Below, piece after piece: positions 1 to 7,731 of a stretch of 11,262 nt of DNA. Where the stretch lies: positions 1 to 11,262 of the forward strand of contig WLFX01000020.1 of the NCBI GenBank assembly GCA_009703545.1, in the 5' to 3' direction. A program made the position numbers and the translations under genes. Source of the stretch: Actinomycetota bacterium. GTDB lineage: Bacteria > Actinomycetota > Actinomycetes > Actinomycetales > Microbacteriaceae. The notes beneath the pieces are model-generated. The model had not been told where the DNA came from. It ran no database searches and saw nothing but the letters and a program-made list of their open reading frames with translations. Each line of letters begins with the position of its first letter. Position 1 is the first letter of the stretch.

Positions 1-218
1 AAGGAGTCTTCATCCAGATTGTCGAACGCGCGAACGACGACCGAGCGATTCCTGGCCAACCGTTCACGTTCGGGGCTTTGCTCGAAGCACAAGCCCTCGG
101 GGACGCCAGCGTACTCGCCCACCACCACCACCGTCCCGTGTTGACGCTGACTGTCCAAGGATTCTCGAATCTCACCGCTCTCGTTGCGTTACTTCGTCGC
201 CTGGGTGCGGATACGTGA
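1..218 (+). CDS. pgi: Glucose-6-phosphate isomerase, C-terminal end (partial, 5' end outside window)
   Basis: The reading frame is open from base 3 and ends at TGA 216-218, giving about 71 visible residues. They begin GVFIQIVERANDD and contain IPGQPFTFGALLEAQALGD followed by RPVLTLTV. This matches the C-terminal end of actinobacterial glucose-6-phosphate isomerases, or the isomerase half of transaldolase-isomerase fusions (IPG-x-PFTFG-x-L-x-x-AQA-x-GD, then GRPV-x-x-L). The enzyme interconverts glucose-6-phosphate and fructose-6-phosphate in the cytoplasm and so controls carbon entry into the pentose phosphate branch encoded next door. The catalytic residues lie upstream and cannot be seen, and neither can a possible fusion to transaldolase. 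A run of four histidines (CAC codons) precedes RPVL, where a glycine or arginine is more usual. The stop overlaps the zwf start by four bases (GTGA), so the genes are probably cotranscribed and translationally coupled. Confidence 0.85.
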   Translation, partial: GVFIQIVERANDDRAIPGQPFTFGALLEAQALGDASVLAHHHHRPVLTLTVQGFSNLTALVALLRRLGADT

Positions 219-1738
219 CCTTCGTCAATCCTTTACGAGACCCGAACGACCGTCGACTAGGTCAAATCGCCGGTCCTTCCGGCCTCGTCATCTTTGGAGT
301 AACTGGCGATCTATCCCGCAAAAAGTTGATGCCTGCCGTGTACGACCTCGCGAACAGAGGCTTACTTCCCCCCGGTTTCGCGTTGGTTGGATTTGCGCGG
401 CGCGAGTGGAAGGATCAGGACTTCTTGGCGGTCGTCCGCGAATCCGTCACCAAATACGCTCGAACACCTTTTAGGGAAGACGTATGGCGACAATTGGCTG
501 AAGGAATTCGCTTCGTCGAGGGCGACTTCGACGACGACGCGGCCTTCGATCGACTCGTCGCAACCATAGCTGAACTGGATCGCGTGCGCGGCACGATGGG
601 AAATCACGCGTTCTATTTGTCTATTCCGCCACGTTCGTTCCCGCTGGTAACGGAGCAACTGAGGCGCTCGGGGCTCGCGACACCTAAAGAGAACGAATGG
701 CGCCGAGTAGTGATCGAAAAGCCTTTCGGGTCAGACTTGACGACCGCCCGCGAACTCAACGCAGTGGTGGAATCTGTTTTTCCCGCAGATTCCGTGTTTC
801 GCATCGACCATTATCTCGGCAAAGAAACGGTTCAGAATATCCTCGCGCTGCGATTCGCCAATATGTTTTACGAACCGATTTGGAACTCGAATTACGTTGA
901 CCACGTTCAAATCACAATGGCTGAGGACATTGGAGTTGGCGGTCGTGCTGGATACTATGACGGCATCGGTGCCGCGCGAGACGTCATTCAGAACCACCTC
1001 CTACAACTTCTGGCGCTCACCGCGATGGAAGAACCTGTCTCGTTCGACGCAGTAGACCTTCGAGCAGAAAAGGAAAAGGTTCTCTCGGCCATCAAACTCC
1101 CCAACGACCTGTCAACTGCCACCGCGCGAGGTCAATATGCCGGCGGTTGGCAGGGAGGTGTTCAGGTTGCAGGCTTCCTCGATGAAGAGGGAATGAATCC
1201 CACGTCCGTCACCGAAACGTTTGCTGCGATGCGACTCGATATTGACACGCGACGATGGAGCGGTGTTCCGTTCTATCTGCGCGCCGGCAAAAGGCTCGGT
1301 CGCCGCGTCACGGAAATCGCGGTTGTATTTAAGCGCGCCCCTCAATACCTGTTTGAGCAAAGCCAGGTCTCGAGCCTTTCCGAAAACGCGCTCGTGATTC
1401 GCGTGCAGCCAGATGAAGGAGTCACGATGAAATTCGGCTCAAAGGTACCTGGGGCTGGGATGCAGGTTCGCGACGTGACAATGGATTTTGGATACGGACA
1501 CGCCTTTACCGAAGAGAGCCCCGAAGCATACGAGAGACTCATACTCGACGTCCTCCTCGGCGACCCACCTCTGTTCCCTCGACACGAGGAGGTCGAGTTG
1601 TCGTGGAAAGTGCTCGACCCGATCGAGGAATTCTGGGCGACGAACGGCAAACCTGAGCAGTACGCACCCGGATCGTGGGGCCCTGAGTCGGCTCACGAGA
1701 TGATGCGTCGCGACGGTCGGGAATGGAGACGCCCGTGA
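215..1738 (+). CDS. zwf: Glucose-6-phosphate 1-dehydrogenase
   Basis: This 507-residue protein has the family's usual length. It oxidises glucose-6-phosphate to 6-phosphoglucono-1,5-lactone with NADP, the first step of the oxidative pentose phosphate pathway. The nucleotide-binding motif GVTGDLSRKKL is at residues 28-38 and EKPFG at 168-172. The substrate-binding signature RIDHYLGKE is at 196-204, with His199 and Lys203. The segment GYYDGIGAARDVIQNH is at 247-261 or so and supplies the catalytic His at about 261. All key residues are present. The GTG start at 215 overlaps the pgi stop (GTGA). The Shine-Dalgarno signal is weak (GGGTGCGG just upstream), so translation probably relies on coupling. 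The tail overlaps opcA, which encodes its accessory protein, consistent with coordinated synthesis of the two partners. Confidence 0.97.
   Translation: MTFVNPLRDPNDRRLGQIAGPSGLVIFGVTGDLSRKKLMPAVYDLANRGLLPPGFALVGFARREWKDQDFLAVVRESVTKYARTPFREDVWRQLAEGIRFVEGDFDDDAAFDRLVATIAELDRVRGTMGNHAFYLSIPPRSFPLVTEQLRRSGLATPKENEWRRVVIEKPFGSDLTTARELNAVVESVFPADSVFRIDHYLGKETVQNILALRFANMFYEPIWNSNYVDHVQITMAEDIGVGGRAGYYDGIGAARDVIQNHLLQLLALTAMEEPVSFDAVDLRAEKEKVLSAIKLPNDLSTATARGQYAGGWQGGVQVAGFLDEEGMNPTSVTETFAAMRLDIDTRRWSGVPFYLRAGKRLGRRVTEIAVVFKRAPQYLFEQSQVSSLSENALVIRVQPDEGVTMKFGSKVPGAGMQVRDVTMDFGYGHAFTEESPEAYERLILDVLLGDPPLFPRHEEVELSWKVLDPIEEFWATNGKPEQYAPGSWGPESAHEMMRRDGREWRRP
1725..1728 (+). promoter_or_regulatory. 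Ribosome binding site for opcA (decides the start)
   Basis: GGAG lies six bases before the GTG at 1735 and inside the zwf coding region. The alternative ATG at 1723 has only a poor GGTCGG upstream. This supports the GTG as the true opcA start. Confidence 0.6.
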
Positions 1739-2676
1739 TAATCCCCCTTCCGAACACGACCGTCGCCAGCATCCTCCGAACACTTCAAAAGTCGCGAGGA
1801 GACGGTGGTGCGGTCGCTCTTGGGCGGGTGTTGACGCTGGTGATAACTACGACCGACGACAAGGTCGAAAAGGTCATCGCCGCCGCAAATGAAGCGTCGA
1901 GGGAGCACCCGATGCGCATCATCGTCATCAACAATGTGTCCGATGCAAATCAGACAGTTCCGCTCAATGCGGAACTTCGGCTCGGCGGTGACGCGGGCGC
2001 AAGCGAAGTGATAATCCTCAACGCGTCAGACGATTTAGTTGGCGACCCCCAGGGGCTCATCAATGGACTGCTTTTGCCCGATGCGCCGATGGTTGCGTGG
2101 TGGCCGGACGCCGCTCCCCTGCGGATGTCGGAAACGTCCCTTGGTCGCGTTGCCGGGCATCGCGTAGCCGATACGATTACGGCGTCCAACCCTGTTGAAC
2201 TACTTCGAATACTCGCCGAGGCCTATGAACCAGGCGATGTCGATCTGGGTTGGACGCGAATCACACAGTGGCGAGGGTTGTTGGCCGCGACTCTAGACAC
2301 GGGTGTCAATCTGGGAATCACGGGGGCCAAGGTGTCGGGAGCATTGGACAACTCGGCACCGATACTTCTCGCCGCCTGGCTGCGAAGCGAACTCAAAGTC
2401 CCTGTAGAACTTGCCCTCGAGGGGAAAAGCGAGCTGGGAAATATCATTCGTGCCGAGATCATGACGAACGCGGGGTCGATTGTATTGGAACGTACGGAGC
2501 CCGGCTTCGCCCGCCTGGCGCAACCGGGCCAACCAGACCACGCGATTTCACTTCCCCTGCGTGGTCTCGGTGATTGTCTGACGGAAGAGCTTCGCCGACT
2601 CGACGCGGATATCGTTTTTGGTCGGGTGCTGACCGAGGGCATCCCCCTCCTTGTCGCAGAATCCGAACTCATCTGA
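1735..2676 (+). CDS. opcA: Glucose-6-phosphate dehydrogenase assembly protein OpcA
   Basis: OpcA is an accessory and activating subunit of glucose-6-phosphate dehydrogenase, known from cyanobacteria and actinobacteria; it has no known catalytic activity. The 313-residue product carries conserved blocks: the N-terminus M(V)IIPLPNTTV, SREHPMR at 55-61, LLPDAPMVAWWP at 113-124, and DLGWTRITQWRGLLAA at 170-185. I chose the GTG at 1735 over the in-frame ATG at 1723 for three reasons. Family members begin MI-V/I-DLP-x-TTT. A GGAG lies 6 bases upstream of the GTG. The resulting GTGA overlap with the zwf stop repeats the arrangement at the pgi-zwf junction. The location immediately after zwf is the typical one. 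No frameshift or missing block is visible. Confidence 0.93.
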   Translation: MIIPLPNTTVASILRTLQKSRGDGGAVALGRVLTLVITTTDDKVEKVIAAANEASREHPMRIIVINNVSDANQTVPLNAELRLGGDAGASEVIILNASDDLVGDPQGLINGLLLPDAPMVAWWPDAAPLRMSETSLGRVAGHRVADTITASNPVELLRILAEAYEPGDVDLGWTRITQWRGLLAATLDTGVNLGITGAKVSGALDNSAPILLAAWLRSELKVPVELALEGKSELGNIIRAEIMTNAGSIVLERTEPGFARLAQPGQPDHAISLPLRGLGDCLTEELRRLDADIVFGRVLTEGIPLLVAESELI

Positions 2677-3392
2677 TGTACCGCCGACTTGAGGTGTTGC
2701 CGACACGGTCGGCAGTCGAGGAACGAGTCGCAGCAGAGTTGCTGGCAGTCGTGCAATCGAGCCTCGATTCTCGTGGACGTGCTGATATCGTCGTGACCGG
2801 TGGAACGGTCGGGATTGGCACGCTTGCTGCTGTCGCACGATCCCCACTCGTCGCTACCGTGGATTGGTCGCGAGTCCACGTGTGGTGGGGTGACGAGCGA
2901 TTCGTGCCGGCAGGAAACTTGGAACGAAACGAACAGCAGGCCAGAGATGCCCTTTTTTCACACGTGGCAATTCCCGAGGCAAACCTGCACATGTTCCCGA
3001 CCGACAACGGACAGACAGTTGAACAGGCGCGGGACGAGTTCCTTGCTGAGCACGTCGACGGTTTTCCAGCGTTTGACGTGGTCCTCAACGGAATCGGCCC
3101 TGATGGCCACGCGGCCAGTTTGTTTCCCGGACTCCCCCACGGTGAGGGTCATGACGTCATCGCGGTGGCGAATTCACCGAAGCCCCCCGCGAAACGCTTG
3201 TCGTTCACATTTGACGCGTTGAATCGAGGCGAGCGTGTCTGGATTGTCGCGTCTGGTTCGGATAAGTCGGTTGCCGTAGCGCGAATTATCGCGGACTCTC
3301 CAGAATCAGAAACTCCGGCGGCCGCGCTGTGTGGAGTGATGGAGACGGTCGTGTGGATTGATGCGGACGCGGCCTCTGCCGTCTCGATTTAG
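2676..3392 (+). CDS. pgl: 6-phosphogluconolactonase
   Basis: This 238-residue protein hydrolyses 6-phosphogluconolactone to 6-phosphogluconate, the step after Zwf. Family motifs are in order: TGGTVG at 41-46 (phosphate-binding loop), VWWGDERFVP at 69-78, NGIGPDGHAASLFPG at 138-152 with the catalytic-region His at 145, and PPAKRLSFTF at 170-179. The length is normal for the DevB/SOL-type lactonase. The frame is open further upstream, but the ATG at 2676 overlaps the opcA stop as TGATG and fits the usual N-terminus. The extra upstream residues look like out-of-frame opcA sequence. There is no clear Shine-Dalgarno, so reinitiation after opcA is the likely mode of translation. The TAG stop overlaps the stop of the convergent rbpA gene by four bases. 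Confidence 0.95.
   Translation: MYRRLEVLPTRSAVEERVAAELLAVVQSSLDSRGRADIVVTGGTVGIGTLAAVARSPLVATVDWSRVHVWWGDERFVPAGNLERNEQQARDALFSHVAIPEANLHMFPTDNGQTVEQARDEFLAEHVDGFPAFDVVLNGIGPDGHAASLFPGLPHGEGHDVIAVANSPKPPAKRLSFTFDALNRGERVWIVASGSDKSVAVARIIADSPESETPAAALCGVMETVVWIDADAASAVSI
3389..3392. other. Convergent stop-codon overlap of pgl and rbpA
   Basis: The four bases TTAG hold the TAG stop of pgl (plus strand, 3390-3392) and the TAA stop of rbpA (minus strand, 3391-3389). No intergenic space is left for a factor-independent terminator. I see no GC-rich hairpin followed by a T run on either strand around the junction. Termination must occur inside the opposing gene or depend on Rho. Confidence 0.9.
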
Positions 3393-3739
3393 GGCTTACC
3401 CGTGGTCCGAAGACGCTCTAATGCGTCGGACAGAATGGTATCGGCTTCTTCGAGCGTGCGCCGCTCTTTGACATACGCAAGGTGGGTCTTGTAAGGCTCG
3501 TTCTTCACCAATTGCGGTGGTTTGTTTTTGTTTCGACCGGCAGGAAGTCCTGTCGTCGGTGAATCAATCAATTCTGGAATCTGGTCTTCCGGGACGTCCG
3601 CAGCGTAGTGCTTGACGGTCTCGTTTCCCTCGGCGTCCCAGTAGGACACCGCGATACGTGCCGCGTGGTTCCCGTGATCATGTTCGCCCATTGGGCCGCT
3701 ACCGACGCGGGTCCCTCGAATTGCGCTTCCGCCAGCCAT
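3389..3739 (-). CDS. rbpA: RNA polymerase-binding protein RbpA
   Basis: This 116-residue protein resembles RbpA, the actinobacteria-specific factor that binds RNA polymerase and the principal sigma factors and stabilises open promoter complexes. The N-terminus has the family-like AIRGTRVGSG (6-15). The core-domain region follows at roughly 26-66 (RIAVSYWDAEGNETVKHYAA onward). A basic linker with RNKNKPP is at 69-75. The C-terminal sigma-interaction helix contains THLAYVKERRTLEEADTIL, followed by ALERLR, and corresponds to the THWDMLxERRTxEELEE block of other RbpA proteins. There are no cysteines, so the zinc site of Streptomyces-type RbpA is absent. It is the last gene of the minus-strand block, 8 bases after secG. 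An AGG partly within the secG stop may serve as its ribosome site. The name rests on the C-terminal helix and the N-terminus; the core is divergent. Confidence 0.88.
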   Translation of the reverse strand: MAGGSAIRGTRVGSGPMGEHDHGNHAARIAVSYWDAEGNETVKHYAADVPEDQIPELIDSPTTGLPAGRNKNKPPQLVKNEPYKTHLAYVKERRTLEEADTILSDALERLRTTGKP

Positions 3740-3747
3740 TGCCGAAC

Positions 3748-3996
3748 CTAAACCAGGCCAAAGCGGGTGAAGAGCCCGATTGTGACAACGGCGAGAAACC
3801 AGATAACCGCAATGGTGACAGTCAACCGGTTGAGGTTTCGCTCCGCGACACCGCTCGAACCAAGGTTGGAGGTGACACCGCCACCGAACATGTCAGAAAG
3901 CCCGCCACCGCGGCCACGGTGCAAAAGAATCGTCATCGTCAAGAGGATGCTCGTCAGTGCAAGGACGACCTGCACGATGATGTAAATGATTTCCAT
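3748..3996 (-). CDS. secG: Preprotein translocase subunit SecG
   Basis: This small membrane protein of 82 residues has two predicted transmembrane helices, at about residues 3-25 and 58-76. They are joined by a glycine-rich loop with HRGRGGGLSDMFGGG followed by SSGVAERNLNRLT. The topology, the glycine-rich loop and the NLNRLT boundary are the SecG signature. SecG associates with SecYE in the cytoplasmic membrane and assists SecA-driven export. It sits 12 bases after tpiA and 8 bases before rbpA, its usual place after tpiA in actinobacteria. A weak AGG lies 6 bases before the ATG. The same heptamer TAGGTTC precedes both secG and rbpA. Confidence 0.95.
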   Translation of the reverse strand: MEIIYIIVQVVLALTSILLTMTILLHRGRGGGLSDMFGGGVTSNLGSSGVAERNLNRLTVTIAVIWFLAVVTIGLFTRFGLV

Positions 3997-4008
3997 GATG
4001 AACCTAGT

Positions 4009-4794
4009 TTATGCGATTACGTGTCGGGGGAACTGCACAATTTTGGCAAATTCTTCCGCGTCGAGACTTGCGCCCCCGACGAGCGCTCCGTCGACATCCT
4101 TTTCACGCATGAACGACGCAATGTTTCCCGATTTGACACTTCCGCCATAAAGGATTCTTGTGGCTTCCGCGGATTCGGACGAAATCTCCTCCGCGATGAC
4201 GGCACGGAGCGCCGCACAAACGTCTTGCGCCTGGGCGGGAGTTGCTGCTTGACCCGAACCAATCGCCCAGACAGGCTCGTAAGCGACCACGATCTCGGAG
4301 CCCGCGGCGAGCCCAGCGAGTACCGAACGAAGTTGACCGACAGGTACGGCACTCGCACCGAACTTTTCGAGGTCGTCGCTGGTTTCGCCAACACAAATGA
4401 CGGGAACAAGTCCGTGTTTTACAGCGGCTTTCGTCTTCGCCGCGACGAGCTCGTCATTTTCGCTGTGATCCTGGCGGCGCTCTGAGTGACCGACGATGAC
4501 GTAACGGCAATTCAACTTCTTGAGAAAACCGGCAGAAATGTCACCGGTGTGCGCCCCCTCGTCAAATGGCGACACGTCCTGGGCGCCAAACGCGAAACCC
4601 AGTGAGTCGCTCTCGATGAGCGTCTGCACCGATCGTATATCGGTAAAAGGGGGGAAAAACGACACCTCAACCTCAGTGGGAGAAAACTTCGCATCTTTCA
4701 GCGTCCAGGCAATCTTTTGGACGAACGCAACCGCTCGCAAGTGGTCGAAGTTCATTTTCCAGTTGCCCGCGATGAGTGGGCGACGATTTACCAT
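4009..4794 (-). CDS. tpiA: Triosephosphate isomerase
   Basis: This 261-residue TIM-barrel enzyme interconverts dihydroxyacetone phosphate and glyceraldehyde-3-phosphate, the substrate of the gap product encoded two genes upstream. All catalytic residues are visible: Asn11 and Lys13 in GNWKMN, His103 in VGHSERR, and Glu173 in AYEPVWAIGSG. The phosphate-gripping YGGSV (216-220) and LVGGASL (239-245) are present. The length is normal. The ATG overlaps the pgk stop by seven bases (ATGGTAA), and a strong GGAGG lies seven bases before it within pgk. Confidence 0.98.
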   Translation of the reverse strand: MVNRRPLIAGNWKMNFDHLRAVAFVQKIAWTLKDAKFSPTEVEVSFFPPFTDIRSVQTLIESDSLGFAFGAQDVSPFDEGAHTGDISAGFLKKLNCRYVIVGHSERRQDHSENDELVAAKTKAAVKHGLVPVICVGETSDDLEKFGASAVPVGQLRSVLAGLAAGSEIVVAYEPVWAIGSGQAATPAQAQDVCAALRAVIAEEISSESAEATRILYGGSVKSGNIASFMREKDVDGALVGGASLDAEEFAKIVQFPRHVIA

Positions 4795-5998
4795 CCGAGT
4801 ACCTCCAGTCCAGGAAGTGACTTGCCTTCGAGGAATTCGAGGCTCGCTCCACCACCAGTTGAAATATGTCCGAAATCAGAATCACGGAAACCAAGCACGC
4901 GCACAGCGGCGGCAGAGTCGCCACCTCCGACAACACTGAGGCCATTCACGTTCGTCAGAGCCTTTGCGATTGCCCGCGTTCCTGCAGCGAATGCCGGCAT
5001 CTCGAAAACACCCATCGGACCGTTCCAGAAGACGGTGTGTGATGATTCGATAAGCCCTGCGAAGGTTGCGGATGTCTCTGGGCCGATGTCAAGACCCAAC
5101 CCTGATGCACCGAACGCCGTATCTTCCATCGCGTCAATTCGCGTGACGGCGGTTTGGGCATCGGCGGCGAACGCACTCGCCACGACGACGTCGGTGGGCA
5201 GAACAATATCCACACCGAGTTCTTTCGCGCGTTCAAGATAGGTCATCACTGTCTTACGCCGGTCGGGTTCGCAGAGAGACGCGCCGATGTTGTAGCCCAT
5301 CGCGCTGAGAAAGGTGAAAACCATTCCGCCACCGATGAGCAGACGGTTAACGCGAGGCAACAAGTGCTCGATTACACCGAGTTTGTCGGAGACCTTCGAG
5401 CCGCCCAAGACGACCGTATACGGTCGCTGAGTATCGGTCGTGAGACGACGAAGGACGTCTGTTTCAGAAGCAACCAGCAGCCCGGCAAAGCTCGGGACGG
5501 CTTCTGCCGCTTCGCATACTGAAGCCTGTTTGCGGTGAACGACACCGAAACCGTCCGACACGAAGGCGGCGACCCCTTGTGTCAAAAGGGCCGCGAACTC
5601 GACGCGTTCCGAATCGATCTCGGATGTCTCGCGCGGATCAAAGCGCAGGTTTTCGAGCACGAGCACTTCTCCGGGTGCAAGCGCCGCACGCATACTTTGC
5701 GCCACCGGACCGACTGTGTCACTCGCGAAATGAACCGTAGCCGCGAGCAGTTCGCCCAATCGTTGTGCGATTGGTGCGAGCGAATATCGAGGGTCGGGAA
5801 AGCCATCGGGCCTTCCTAGATGGGACATCACAACGACTGCGGCACCACCGGTCAGTAGTCGTTGAATGGTGGGCAACGATGCTCGAATTCGTCCATCGTC
5901 GGTGATGACACCATCCGACAGCGGAACGTTCAAATCGCAGCGAATCAGAACGGTCTTCCCGCCCAGTTCCCCCAGCGTTTCGAGAGTGCGAAGAGCCA

Positions 5999-5999
<1 letters not shown>
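4788..5999 (-). CDS. pgk: Phosphoglycerate kinase
   Basis: This 403-residue enzyme transfers phosphate from 1,3-bisphosphoglycerate to ADP, the first ATP-yielding step of glycolysis. Motifs in order are RCDLNVPL 20-27, SHLGRP 59-64, ENLRF 116-120, SDGFGVVHRKQAS 148-160, GGSKVSDKL 199-207, FWNGPMGVFE 324-333, and VVGGGDS 356-362. The C-terminal HISTGGGASLEFLEGK lies at 378-393. N- and C-domain substrate sites are all intact. The frame is open 57 bases further upstream, but the ATG at 5999 fits the family N-terminus and overlaps the gap stop as TAATG. There is no convincing Shine-Dalgarno, so coupling to gap is likely. Its product supply and transcript are tied to gap and tpiA on either side. 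Confidence 0.98.
4802..4806 (-). promoter_or_regulatory. Strong ribosome binding site for tpiA
   Basis: On the minus strand the last codons of pgk contain GGAGG, seven bases before the tpiA ATG at 4794. This is the best Shine-Dalgarno match in the block. It suggests tpiA can initiate independently as well as by coupling to pgk. Confidence 0.65.
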
Positions 6000-7073
<1,074 letters not shown>

Positions 7074-7079
7074 ACCTAG

Positions 7080-7706
7080 CTACGAGAGTAACAAAATCGA
7101 GGCGGAATTGTCACGGGCCGCTGCAAATCGTTGCGCCACGTTGTCCCAGTTCACGATGTTCCAGAACGCCGTGACGTAGTCCGCCTTGACGTTCTGGTAG
7201 TCGAGGTAAAACGCGTGTTCCCACATGTCGAGCTGCAAGATTGGCACAGTTCCTTGAGCGGTGTTCGCCTGCTGATCGAACAACTGCTGGACGATGAGTC
7301 GAGCACCGACCGGGTCCCACGACAGGATGCCCCATCCGCTCCCCTGAATTCCGAGGCTGGCGGCCGAGAAGTGTGCTGTGAAGGCATCAAACGATCCAAA
7401 AAACTCATCGATAGCTGACGCGAGTTCACCCGACGGTCGCTCAGCCGTGCCCGGTGCGAGGTTCGTCCAAAAGATCGAGTGGTTGATGTGACCGCCGAGA
7501 TGAAACGCGAGGTCCTTTTCCAGTTTGTTTATAGCGCCGAACGAATTGTTCGCACGAGCTTCTTCCATTTGCTCGAGGGCTGCGTTCGCGCCCGCAACGT
7601 AGGCAGCATGGTGCTTGGAGTGGTGGAGTTCCATGATTCGGGCCGAAATATGCGGTTCGAGGGCGGCGTAGTCGTACGACAACTCTGGGAGGGTGTAGAC
7701 GGGCAT
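7080..7706 (-). CDS. sodA: Superoxide dismutase, Fe/Mn family (probably Mn)
   Basis: This 208-residue cytoplasmic enzyme dismutates superoxide to hydrogen peroxide and oxygen. The metal ligands are visible: His28 in MELHHSKHHAAYV, His76 in GGHINHSIFW, and Asp160 and His164 in DMWEHAFYLDY. GGHINHSIFW and the DQQANTAQGTVP region look more like manganese than iron enzymes, but sequence alone does not settle metal use. There is no signal peptide. The C-terminal tail after WDNVAQRF (AAARDNSASILLLS) is not a conserved element. The ATG is preceded by AAGGA five bases upstream. The gene lies between whiA (25 bases upstream) and gap (76 bases downstream), so it can ride on the uvrC-rapZ-whiA transcript. 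Gene symbol sodA is given on type and could equally be written sod. Confidence 0.95.
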   Translation of the reverse strand: MPVYTLPELSYDYAALEPHISARIMELHHSKHHAAYVAGANAALEQMEEARANNSFGAINKLEKDLAFHLGGHINHSIFWTNLAPGTAERPSGELASAIDEFFGSFDAFTAHFSAASLGIQGSGWGILSWDPVGARLIVQQLFDQQANTAQGTVPILQLDMWEHAFYLDYQNVKADYVTAFWNIVNWDNVAQRFAAARDNSASILLLS

Positions 7707-7711
7707 GGTCT

Positions 7712-7716
7712 TCCTT
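7712..7716 (-). promoter_or_regulatory. Ribosome binding site for sod
   Basis: AAGGA on the minus strand lies five bases before the sod ATG at 7706, within a purine-rich GAAAGGAAG. It confirms the start and suggests efficient independent initiation. Confidence 0.65.
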
Positions 7717-7731
7717 TCGGTGGTGATGGGG

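Noticed and set aside
2223..2879. A 218-codon minus-strand open frame across opcA and pgl
   Set aside because: It is Ser/Arg/Pro-rich without domain features, lies fully antisense to conserved genes, and spans their junction.
3364..3381. Imperfect hairpin GACGCGGC-CTCT-GCCGTC near the pgl end, considered as a terminator
   Set aside because: The stem has a two-base bulge, lies inside the coding region and is not followed by a T run. It is more likely chance in GC-rich coding sequence.
3658..4485. A 275-codon open frame on the plus strand, antisense to secG and tpiA
   Set aside because: It runs opposite to two unmistakable genes, has no recognisable motif or ribosome site, and its composition (Arg/Asp/Thr-rich) is that of a shadow frame in GC-rich coding DNA.
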